Shown here: piece by piece, positions 13,091-22,866 of the stretch
How positions within the stretch are numbered: position 1 is the stretch's first letter
How the letters are laid out: every line of letters begins with the position of its first letter
Origin: Strigops habroptila
Lineage: Eukaryota; Chordata; Aves; Psittaciformes; Psittacidae
DNA: 64,000 nt
Direction of reading: 5' to 3'
NCBI RefSeq assembly: GCF_004027225.2
Contig: NC_044289.2
Location: forward strand, 3,585,761-3,649,760
Made by a program: the position numbers and the translations under genes
Notes under the pieces: generated by a model
What the model was told of the DNA's origin: nothing
Seen by the model: the letters and a program-made list of their open reading frames with translations, nothing else
The model's database searches: none

Positions 13091-13340
13091 CACAGAATGA
13101 TATGAATCCCAGCGTGATTTGGGTTGGAAGGGACCTTAAAGCTCATCCAGCTCCAGCCCCCTGCCCCGGGCAGGGACACCTTCCACTAGAGCAGGTTGCT
13201 CCAAGCCCCTGTGTCCAACCTGGCCTTGAACACTGCCAGGGATGGGGCAGCCACAGCTTCTCTGGGAAAAGTCTGTGCCAGCGCCTCAGCACCCTCACAG
13301 GGAAGAGCTTCTGCCTCAGAGCTCATCTCAATCTCCCCTC
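13091..13340 (-). mobile_element. CR1 LINE 3' piece (~250 bp)
   Basis: Minus orientation. Starts CACAGAATGATATGAATCCC, contains GGTTGCTCCAAGCCCCTGTG and the AAAAGTCTGTGCCAGCGCC variant, and stops inside the CTCATCTCAATCTCCCCTCC block, just short of the GGCAGGTTAAAGCC block of other copies. Confidence 0.92.
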
Positions 13341-14819
13341 CAGTAGGGTCCAGGCCACAGACCCCAGCTGTGCCTTCATGTGCAGACACTGTTTAGGCTG
13401 ATTCCCCTACAAGCAAAATCAAAAGCAAAAGGGTTTTTTCCATGCTATCAGTGCATCCTGGCAGGGCACCCGTAATATGCAGTAACTAAAGAGTTCCTGG
13501 TTGAAGTGAGACTCCTAAAAGGAAGAGGGATGGAGAACCTGCAGGCTCCGAGTCACTGCCAGGCAGGACCTGGAGACTCTGAGCCTTTGCAAGTCCCCTC
13601 CCAGCACGTCCCCTGGCACCTTACCTCTGTAGACTCCTCCTGTTCATTGATCACTAGGAAAGCATCCTCAGTGGCCTGGTGGGCGCTTTGTGCTGTGCCA
13701 GCACCTAATGGTGCCCCCCAGCCTGCCCCAGAGCTCACCCCACTGCTGGGCTCTCCTGACTCCTCTGAGTCCAAACCTCGCAGCACGGGGACAGGAGACC
13801 CCACAAGTGCCTGGGCTCAGCACCACGTCTGTACCCCAGAGCTGGACAGGCACGGTCCCTGCAGGGTTACTGCCAGGGAATGGGAGATGGGAGCAAACGG
13901 GAGCTGAGGACCATGGGGCACGCAGGATGCCTAAACCATGTCTATAACCATGGTGCAGATGGGCCATAAAACCAGACAGCACTTCCCAACCCGCCATGTG
14001 CCCTTTGGAAACAAGACCCCCAACACAAGCCATCATCAGCTCTTTCTCCAGCAATTCGGCACAGCAGGATTCACATCGTGAACCACCCTGGGAGGCACAG
14101 GGGTTATTTTTGTGGAGCTCTGGCTCATGGGGAGCTGCCGATGCATCCCCCAGAGATGGGTGACATGGTTCTGTCCCCAGCAGAGAGGCTGCTTTCATGG
14201 GGACTGGGAGTCACAAGGGCTCATCATCCCGGAGGTTCCCTATCAGGGGAACAGGATGGGGAATGCCATCAGAGGTTCACCTTTGCTGAGGGGAAAAGCC
14301 GTGCTGCTGTGGGGGTTAGCTCGCTCATGGGAACAGGGGAGCAGAGCTCAGGGGGTTGGTGTGAGGCCTCTCCCCGTGCCCGCTGTGAAAGCCAGTGGCC
14401 ACTTCCCCCCATGGGGTGCCACCCCTTGGGGCAGCATTGCAGATCTCCATCACCCCCCACCAAAATGAAACTAGAACGGAGGCAGGAGACCTGGATCTTG
14501 CTGAGCGCAGGGATGAGGATGTGTTGGCATATGGCTGCGCTGGGAACCCCATAAAAGCTTCAGCCCCTCAATCACCTCAGGTGACAAACATCAACCCGAG
14601 GGTGCAGCACGCAGGGGACTGATGCCACCCACCCTGGTCCCCCCATCCTCCTGCCGTGGCTCTGTGGGGCAGGACCCCCATGGACCAGAGCAGCAGGAGA
14701 GCCTTGCAGTTGAATTGTGATGGGGTGACACTGTGACAACACCGCAGCGGCTCACCCTACTCAAGCACAGGGGACAGCCTGTGTGTGCCATTGCCCGCCT
14801 GGCTGCTGGGCTTGGGGAC

Positions 14820-14843
14820 AGCATGGCATGGCATGGCATGGCA
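14820..14843. repeat. Short GCATG pentamer repeat
   Basis: Four tandem GCATG units. A simple microsatellite with no evident function. Confidence 0.8.
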
Positions 14844-15547
14844 CAGTCCCAAGGGGCTGCAGGGAACAGGGCTGGGAGCAGGATGAGCTTACAGCATGGT
14901 CTGGGCTTAAACATTTCTCAGGCTGTTTAAAGGAGGAGGGAGCAAGTGCCCAAACAGGGGAAGGAAGTGGCACGTCCCCGCCTGGCACTGGGCTTAGAGC
15001 CAGCTTGACCCCAGTGAGCAGGGACATGGGGACCTTGAACCTTGAGCCGTGAACTTGGGCCTTCAGGCAGGAACAAGAGGTGCTGGGGCAACCAGGGCGG
15101 CTGGGAAGTCACTGGTGCGGCAGCGTCCATGGGCTGGTTTCAGCCCGGCCCCACGCCGCTGTCCTCCTCCTGCGCTGTGGGCAGGGGCACCCTGTGCAAA
15201 CGCTGTCCCCAGAGCAGGGGAAGGCAGGGAGGGACCAGGCAGGAGAAAGTGATCCCTGTGTGGGGCCAGAGCCCTGTCCCCCTGTGACACAGCCTCTGCG
15301 GGGGAGCAGAGTGGGGCAGGATCAGCCCCAGCTCTCATCCCCACATGGGAGCATGTGGAATTGCAGGGGAGGGGGTAAAGCACCGCAATGCCCAAAGCAG
15401 CACCTGCGAGCCCAGGCAGGGACACCCATGCTCACACCTTTCCGGTTCAGAACAGAAACCAACCCCCAAGATAACCCCAACCCCGCTGGGTTCTCGGGCT
15501 GGGGTCCCACCCCCCCCGTGCCCCCTGAGCACAGCCCCACACCGAGG

Positions 15548-16521
15548 CCAGAGTCAGTAGAAACCTTTATTAAACAGGAAGCTCAGAGGAACACAAGCTT
15601 GTTAAAAGGCAGTAAAAGTGAAAGTGCGTCTCCAGCCCGGCCCCGGGGGGGGGGCCCAGGACCCCCCTTTCCTCCCCCCACCTCTCCCAGCCCCAGCGGG
15701 CAGCAGATAGGGAGACAGAGCCCAGCGGCTGCACGGCTGCGTGCGAGGGGAGGAAAAGCCTGGAGCCAGCGTTGGGTCCCCACCTGCAGACATGCACCCC
15801 CTGGGACACCGCTGTGTGCCCCTCCAAGGGGACACACACACGGTCCTGGGGCCACCAGCCCCATCCAGCCCTGTCCCCGCCTCCTGTAGCCACCACAATG
15901 GCCTCACCAGCAGCCCCAATCTGGCTGCAAGCAAAGCCAGGACGTGCAGGCAAAGCCCTGGTGGGACCCTCCATGTCACCCCCCCAGCACCATCCCCTTG
16001 CTCCCTCCTGTCCCCCCCCGTGTCCCGGGAGAGCTCCCACATGCCATAAATAATAAATAAATACCCCACGCTCAGCTGGGCTGTGGGAGCCCCCCCTTGT
16101 GCAGGGGGGACACAGCCCCAACCCAGCACCCCCACCTCTCCACCACCCCCTTCCCAACACAACGACACTTCTCGGCACCCCCACTCTGCTGCAGGACCCC
16201 CCCACCCCCTTGGGAAATTAAATGCTGTCCCCAGGGGACAATAATAAATTAATCAAATCTATACACAGGACTGCTTAAAGCTCGATAACGGGCACCGGAG
16301 GGGGCACCCCATCATCAGAACCCTTGTGGGGGGGTCCTCTGAGATGGGACCCCCACCCTGGCATCCCCCTTGCAGGGCAGGAGCCGCGGATGCTGCCGGC
16401 CCCCACCGGGCGGGGGGGGGGGCTGGAGGGCTAAGAAGAAAGTATTGCAAAAGGGATGGGGAGAGGTGCTGGGGGGGGGGGCAGGAGCTCAGGGTGACCC
16501 CCCCACACCCTGCAGCTCCCC
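15548..16521 (-). other. E2F1 3' UTR with AU-rich patch
   Basis: About 970 bp between the stop and the AATAAA. The mRNA strand contains long C runs (complement of the G runs near 16,410 and 16,470) and an AU-rich element read as ATTTATTTATTATTTATGG (about 16,042-16,061), a possible mRNA-instability signal. Confidence 0.55.
15566..15571 (-). terminator. E2F1 polyadenylation signal
   Basis: AATAAA on the minus strand (reads TTTAATAAAGGTTTC), about 950 bp downstream of the E2F1 stop codon. It is the best canonical signal at the 3' end, and cleavage would fall near 15,545-15,555. Confidence 0.7.
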
Positions 16522-19500
16522 TCAGAAGTCCAAGGGTGTGAAGTCCCCAAAGTCACAGTCGAAGAGCTCGCTGATGCCCTCGCCCTCCTCCAGCCCGAAG
16601 TGATAGTCCTGCGCCTGGTTCATGAACTCGTCCGCCAGGAACTCGGGGAAGTCCTCCCTGCTCTGCTCCAGCAGCGCGTCCATGGAGGCCAGCGGCGAGA
16701 GGCTCGGCTCCTCCGCCGGGCCCTTGCTGCTCCCCGGCAGCAGTGTTTCTGCAGGGGGGGGGAAGCAGCCGTCAATCCCATGAGAACACACAAAAACCCC
16801 CCCAAAAGAGGCATTTTTGGCTATGCAGAACCTGCCTTCCCACCTCCCTGCCTTGCTCGGGTGGCCGAGCATCACCCCAGCTTGTGCTGACGGCAGAGGG
16901 ACTCATAGCTGCAAACACAGAGGCCACAGTCAGAGCCACCCGCATCCCCGTCCCCAGCTCCTCCTGCCCCCAGCCCCGGGCACCCACCTTGCTCTCCGGG
17001 CAGCAGCGGCAGGTTCATGTCCTGGGCGGGATGCAGGAGCGGGGAGGCTCTGGGCTGCGGGTGGCTGGGAGACGGCTCCTCTGCAGGGGCTTTGAAGGGG
17101 CTCTTGACAGGGCTGCAGACACCTGAGCTGTCCTCGGGGCAGAGGAAGACGTCGATGGGGCCCTGAGTGCTTCGCAAGGAGACCTGGAAAGCCTGAGGAA
17201 AGGGGAGGAATGAGACCAGGAGGCACAAGGGTGCCTGGGGAGCCTGGGCGAGCAGACACAGGGTGGCCCCAGCTCACCTCCGCTGGGTCCGAGACCTGCA
17301 GCTGGGTCTCTGCAGGGGCTTTGATAACCATCACCATTTGCTCCGCGGGGTCCACAATGCTGCGGAGGTCCTGGCAGGTCACATAGGCTGCGGTGTGGTG
17401 GGTCAAGGAGCACAGACGGGGTGCTGTGAACCACCCTGTCACCCAGCTGAGCCCCCCGTGTCCCCCCCCCAGCCCCACGGCAGCCCACACAAAGGATATT
17501 GCTGGTTGGCGGGGTCCTCGGTGAGCAGGCGCAGCTGTGCTGAGCACGTCTGGATGAGCTCGTCCAGCTGCCGCTCCGCCGCCTGCAGCTCCCGCAGCTC
17601 CTGCTCCAGCCGCCGGTGCCGGCCCGGGGCGCCCACCGCGGCCTGGCTGCCCCTGCGGAGCACCACGGGCGTCAGCACCCAAACCCGCAGCTCCCTCTGC
17701 CCCCCACACCATGGCAGAGCCCACCCCACAGCCGGGGAATCAGCCTCGCAGGGGATTCCCTGTAGGGCACAGCCCTGGGGTCCCTTCCCGGAGCCTGGAC
17801 ACAGCCTCCACTCTGCAGACTGGCACAGGGAGGGGACTGACAGCCAACACAAGAGCACTGATGCTGCAATGGAGCACAGCCCTCACCCAGACCACATGAA
17901 GTGGCTCCCCAGCCACCACTTGAACCCCAAGCAAGACCCTCCCCAACCCCAAGCCTGGCCCAGGCAGCTCCCACATCCCAGGGGACAACCAGGCCCAGCC
18001 CCATAAGCCCTGCCCAGGAACATACAGCCACTGGATGTTGTTCTTGGACTTCTTGGTGATAAGCTGGATGCCCTCCAGGACGTTGGTGATGTCGTAGATG
18101 CGCCTCTTCTGCACCTTCAGGACCTCAGCCGCCCAGTTGAGGTCCACCACGCCGTCAGGGGACTGGCTCAGCAGCTCCAGGAAGCGCTTGGTGGTGAGGT
18201 TCAGAGAGGTTTCGTAGCGGGACTTCTCCCCGGGAGACTTTGCCCCTGCCAGCCGCCGAGGACAAGTGTGATTTAGCCACAAGGGAAACCCAAAACACCC
18301 CCCACGCTCACAGGTGGCCCATGGACCAAGACCAACACCCTGAAACCCATCTGCTTTCTCTGGGCAATGGGGTTGAGCTCCCCACATCCTGCGCAGGAAG
18401 GGTACTGCAGGACCCGGCACAGGCTTTGACAGCCTTGCTCAGTTGTGACCACAAGCTCTGCTGTGACACCAAGGTACCAGCGCTCGGGGAGGGGGGAGAT
18501 GATGGAGGGTCCACCTGGGACGCTGCTCTGACACCGTGTTGGTGCCTACAGCTCCATCCCGCAGGGAGGGACGGAGCTCAACCAATGGGCAGGACATGCC
18601 ACCAGCCCAGGGCACAGCCACGGAGCAGCCTCTTCAAACAACATGAAGGGATGGGGGGAAGCTGCCAGGGACAAGCCTGGAGGTGCAGCCCCCCTGCTCC
18701 GGGCAGGCTGGGGGGGTCAGGAGGAGCAGAGCCGGTACCTCTGACGGGGTTCCTGGGCTTGCCCCGGCCCACCGACAGGCTCTCCGCTATGTACTGGTGA
18801 TCCGTCTCCAAGTTCAGCTTCCTCTTCACCTGCAAGCGATGGGGCTCATCGGGGGGGCAGCCACCACCCCCCAGGGACCCCTCCCCGGGGGCACCGAGCC
18901 CCGCTACCGGCAGGAGCAGGCTCACGGGACCGGCTCCACCGCTGCCACACACACACAGAGCGGGGCCGGGGCTCCGGCGCGCTGCGGGGAGCGCCCCAAA
19001 GCAGGCGGGGGCAGAGTCCCGACCGGCAGCGCGGCTTCCGGAGCGGCCGCGCTCGGCAGGTGCGCTGCGTGGCACGGCACAGGGCACGGCACAGGGCACG
19101 GCATAGGGCAAGGCATAGGGCACGGTATAGGGCACGGCATAGGGCACGGCACAGGGCAAGGCATAGGGCAAGGCATAGGGCAAGGCATAGGGCACGGCAT
19201 AGGGCAAGGCACAGGGCAAGGCATAGGGCACGGCACAGGGCAAGGTATAGGGCACGGCACAGGGCACGGCACAGGGCAAGGTATAGGGCAAGGCACAGGG
19301 CAAGGCATAGGGCACGGCATAGGGCACGGCATAGGGCAAGGCATAGGGCACGGCATAGGGCAAGGCACAGGGCAAGGCATAGGGCAAGGCACAGGGCAAG
19401 GCATAGGGCACGGCACAGGGCACGGCACGGCCTAGCAGGGTACAGCACGGCACAGCACGGTGCGGAGCAGGGAGCCGCACAACCCGGCGTGGCACGGCAC

Positions 19501-19853
19501 AGCCCGGCCCAACGCGGCCCAGTATCGCACGGCCCGGTGCATAGCACGGCCCAGTAGCCAGCACAGCCCCGCCGTCCCCAGCACAGGAGTCCCGGTCTCC
19601 GCAGCCCCCTCCCCATCCCGACCCCAGCCCCGGTGGTTACCGGCGGGCGGCCCAGCGCGGGCCGGCGCGGCGCAGCTCCGGGCCGGGCGGGTTGCGGTGT
19701 GGCGAAGAGCAAGACCTGGTCGGTATCGGGGTGTCCTCCTCCTCCTCCGCCGCCCGCGGGCTCGTCAGCGGCGGCGGAGACGATGAGGAGGTGCGGGGAG
19801 GAGCTGCCCAGCAGCGCCGCCAGCCCCGCCGCGCCGCCGCCCGCCGCCGCCAT
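16522..19853 (-). CDS. E2F1: E2F1, transcription factor E2F1 (complete)
   Basis: The product is the DNA-binding partner of DP proteins that activates S-phase genes and is held in check by RB. Seven coding exons: 19641-19853, 18739-18829, 18026-18245, 17500-17652, 17278-17392, 16988-17192, 16522-16748. They total 1,224 nt (407 aa; human 437). Domains: cyclin-A-type docking motif KRKLNL (residues 73-78); winged-helix DNA-binding domain (about 107-175) with the RRIYD dimer/DNA motif at 149-153; leucine-rich dimerisation helix (about 190-220); marked box ([20 protein letters not shown] and [10 protein letters not shown]); C-terminal activation/RB-binding motif [11 protein letters not shown]...LFDCDFGDF at 380-402, ending TPLDF. 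Human-like exon phases. Intron 4 (17393-17499) is AT-AC, U12-type; the other introns are GT-AG. The N-terminus is shorter than human with a seven-glycine run. The start ATG lies in a CpG island with a Met-Ala-Ala-Ala opening. Intron 1 hosts a 12-bp minisatellite. Confidence 0.97.
17393..17499 (-). other. U12-type AT-AC intron of E2F1
   Basis: On the minus strand the intron opens with ATATCCTTT, the U12 5' splice consensus, has TCCTTGAC (U12 branch-point consensus) close to its end, and closes with CCACAC. No GT donor keeps the frame. Using AT-AC joins ...DPANQ, a split CAC codon and AAYVTCQ..., as in human E2F1 (SQRLAYVTCQ). Length 107 nt. Confidence 0.9.
19064..19432. repeat. 12-bp minisatellite in E2F1 intron 1
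   Basis: At least 29 consecutive 12-mers from 19081 to 19428 in perfect register without an indel, plus a partial unit in front. Consensus AGGGCA[C/A]GG[C/T]A[C/T]; variation is almost confined to positions 7, 10 and 12. Because 12 is a multiple of 3, all frames stay open and give artefactual repetitive proteins ([16 protein letters not shown]). Flanking sequence to about 19,560 consists of degenerate CACGGCACAG-like units, suggesting an older edge. Confidence 0.95.
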
Positions 19854-20260
19854 GGCTCACATGGCCACCGGGGCGACGGGCGGCGGGGCGGGGAAGGCGT
19901 TTGCAGGGTCACGGCCCATGACCGGGCAGCGAGAACCGCTCCCACCGCCCGTATTGTTCGGTACAACCGGCCCCGGCGCGCCTTCTTTGCGCGCCAAATC
20001 CTTTTTGCCGCGAAAGCGGCGCGAGCCTCCCCGCCACCCGCCTCATTGGCTGCCACCGACGCCGGGAACCGCGGTAGGGGGAGCGGAGGAGCCGTCTCAT
20101 TGGTCAATGACGGGCGGTGCCGCATGCTTATTGGTTGAGGGAGGACAGACGGCCAATCAGCGGCGCCGCGGGGGTGCGGAGCGGGGACAGTGGGGCGGTG
20201 AAAAGGGGAGAAGGGCGGCAGATGCCTCCCCCCCCGCTCCGCTTCCCACCGTCCCCCCCA
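19854..20260 (-). promoter_or_regulatory. E2F1 promoter: paired E2F palindromes and four CCAAT boxes
   Basis: On the minus strand, TTTCGCGGCAAA (20004-20015) is followed by AAAGGA and TTTGGCGCGCAAA (19986-19998). This is nearly base-for-base the pair of overlapping E2F sites that mediate cell-cycle autoregulation of human E2F1. Upstream are CCAAT boxes at 20045-20049, 20099-20103 and 20130-20134 (CCAAT on the minus strand) and at 20153-20157 (plus strand). No TATA box is seen, and the region is CpG-dense. Confidence 0.88.
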
Positions 20261-21354
20261 GGCAATTCCAGTTCCAAAGCATCCCTATCCCAGCACCCAG
20301 CTCCTACCCCGTGTATGGCATTGGAGGAGGACGAGGAGGAGGAGGAGGAAGGCACTGGCACACACCCATGAGCCAAGTTCACATCACCCACTCCATGGAC
20401 TCTGCCTCGGAGCGGGATGCTCTGTGAGGGGTGTTGGGAATCTTGCACTGGGATGGAGGCGATACTGTATTAAAGTATTTTGGGATGAAGGGATGAGTTC
20501 AGTGCTGGCCCATCTCCCCTCTTCCAAACCCACCCTGAGACTGGATGAGCGTTTGGGACTTGGGATTGCTCAAGCGGTCTGGCTCGCACAGAAAGATTGG
20601 GAATGCTCCAATCTGCTCTGTTTTAGGGATGATTCACAGCATTTTCGGCTTCCAGACACCCAACAGCTGCGGATCTCAGCTTCTTCAGCACTAGGTGATA
20701 ACCCCTTGTAGAGCTAGAGGCAGAATCCGCACTTGACCATGACAGGAGCTATCTCTGGTGGTGGGATGATGAGGCTGGGGTGAGGCCAGGGCAGAGGGAT
20801 GGCAGCCACCATCCTGAGGGAGATGATAATCCATCCACCATGAGACACAGCACGGGCAGCTCCCACCGGCAGCGTGCGGGATGCTGATAACCCTCCTGCT
20901 GCATGAGGAGGCAAAACGTAAAGGGATAATAACATACATCCATAAAAACCGTGCATTTAAAGAGGAGGCCTTTCCCAGCGCACAGAGATATAGCCCACAG
21001 CCAGACACCCAAAACCCCCCTGTGCCCCCCATGAGCTGCCCTACATATCCCGGGGGGGCCCTGGCCGGCACTGGGCATGGCTGTGGGCCCGTGGTGCCCC
21101 CCCCCCCAGCAGCCGATCCCAACCTGGCCGGGATGCAGGAGACGGGTGTTTTTCCCACCAGTGCGTGGGATGCAGGAGGCATTTGAAGCGATGAGTTCAC
21201 TCCTGTGCAGCGGAGCAGATCCCGACACGCTGTGCCCCTGCACTGGCCAAACAGGTTTCAGGCTTTAAAGGATTTTATGCTGGATACTTTGGCAGTGGCT
21301 GCAATTCCCCTGCAGGGCAGCCGGCACGGAGCAGTGCTGTGATTTCAGAGAGTC

Positions 21355-21669
21355 CTTGGGAAGGGACCTTAAAGCTCATCCAGCTCCAACCCCTGCCACG
21401 GGCAGGGACACCTTCCACTAGAGCAGGTTGCTCCAAGCCCCTGTGTCCAACCTGGCCTTGAACACTGCCAGGGATGGGGCAGCCACAGCTTCTCTGGGAA
21501 AAGTCTGTGCCAGCGCCTCAGCACCCTCACAGGGAAGAGCTTCTGCCTCAGAGCTCATCTCAGTCTCCCCTCTGGCAGGTTAAAGCCATTCCCCTTGTCC
21601 TGTCCCTACAGGCCCTTGTCCAAAGCCCCTCTCCAAGTTTCCTGTCAGCGCCTTTAGGCACTGGATCCC
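21355..21669 (-). mobile_element. CR1 LINE 3' piece
   Basis: Minus orientation, from GGGAAGGGACCTTAAAGCTC through GGTTGCTCCAAGCCCCTGTG, the AAAAGTCTGTGCC variant and GGCAGGTTAAAGCCATTCCC to CTTTAGGCACTGG. The terminal octamer motif is eroded. Confidence 0.92.
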
Positions 21670-22794
21670 TTAAATATACCAGTAACACGCTGCATGTCCA
21701 TGACCAATCACTTCACCTCCCTGCGCCTCATTTCTTCATCCACAAAGAGCAAACAGAAACGCTGCCACGCTTAAAGCAAATTAACACAGTTAATTAACAT
21801 TTGGTCCTGTTAATATCCCAGGGCCGCTCTCCCGGAGCCCTTGCCCTGCAATTCCATCATGGCTGTGAAGCACAAGCAACAGTTAGACCAGGTGTCAGCG
21901 CACAGTTCATGTTGTTCCATGTGGGAAGGGGGCCAGGCAGCCCCGGGATGGCCGCGGTGCTCTCCCTGTCCCCGGGGAGCCGCGGGCAGGCGCTTCCCGG
22001 GATGCTGTGGGCTTTGGGACGCAGCTGCTTCACCAGCTGCTCCCGCGGGCTCACAAAGGCCGGGCCCCCCCAGCCCGCTTCATGCGGGGGGTTATTCAGA
22101 GTGAGCAGGCGGAGCTCTGCCCCCCTCTCTCCTCTCCTCTCCTCCAAGCAGGGCTGCTGGTGCTGGCGCTGAACGAGGGCGGGCGCCAGGACAAATGAAA
22201 GGCAAATGGTGGTGGGAGAGGCAAGGGCCGGGGCTTTCCTTGCATGCATATGAGGGAAGGCAGCTGAATCCCGGCTCCTGCACAGCTGCAGCCTCCTCCT
22301 GGCCTCGCCAGCCCTGCTGAGGGGACGTGCTCCCGACATGAGCTGTCTGGCGAGTGCTGCGCGGAGATAAGGTCCTGTCTCAGCGGCCCCGCTTGGTCAC
22401 AGGGAGGATCAGTAAGCTGTTCGTAGCTTGGTACCCCACATGGATCTGCCCCGCAGCAGGCGCTGGGTTCGGGTGGGTTTGGGCTGCCCTGCAGTCAGGA
22501 CAGGCCCAGGCCAAGTGGTGTCTGCTGGGCCCTGGGCTGAAGGACAAGCTTCAGCCCAGGGCTGCAGATAGAGCCAGAGCTGGTGCCTATGCCGCCAAAT
22601 CACCTACTGGCAGTGGGAGCGGGCAGGAGGGGAGCTGGAGGATACACTCTGCATCCCTGTGCTCAGGTAACCTCAGCATGGGGGTGACCCAGAAGCACCT
22701 TTACTGTCCTTGTCACCTGCAGCACGCTCCCGCTTCCAGCAGCTCCCACATGGACTGCGCCATGCGAAGGGAAGCACAACATCCCCCCAGCTCT

Positions 22795-22866
22795 TCCCCT
22801 GTGCCAGGGGCTTGGAACTGGATGATCTTTAAGGTCCCTTCCAAAACCCAAACCAGTCTGTGATGA
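22795..22866 (+). mobile_element. CR1 LINE, ~70-bp terminal fragment
   Basis: Plus-orientation end: GGGGCTTGGAACTGGATGAT, CTTTAAGGTCCCTTCCAAAA, CCCAAACCAGTCTGTGATG. Everything upstream is truncated. Confidence 0.82.

Larger units (their letters stand above)
11061..15547. other. Intergenic region NECAB3-E2F1
   Basis: Between the NECAB3 promoter and the E2F1 3' end. It contains two minus-strand CR1 pieces (11594-11983, 13091-13340) and a short GCATG microsatellite. In human this interval and the NECAB3 introns host ACTL10 and C20orf144; nothing with an actin-like sequence is seen here. Confidence 0.6.

Noticed and set aside
15080-16205. Open frames of 150-270 codons near the E2F1 3' UTR
   Set aside because: GC-rich chance frames overlapping on both strands, without splice structure or recognisable domains.
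16405-16485. Poly-G runs as a G-quadruplex regulatory element of E2F1 mRNA
   Set aside because: The G runs lie on the plus strand, so the E2F1 mRNA carries C runs. A DNA quadruplex is possible but nothing else supports a function.
18922-19557. Long repetitive open frames ([16 protein letters not shown] and IGQGTGQG types) on both strands
   Set aside because: They are artefacts of the 12-bp minisatellite, whose period is a multiple of three and whose unit lacks stops in most frames; no gene structure or conservation supports them.
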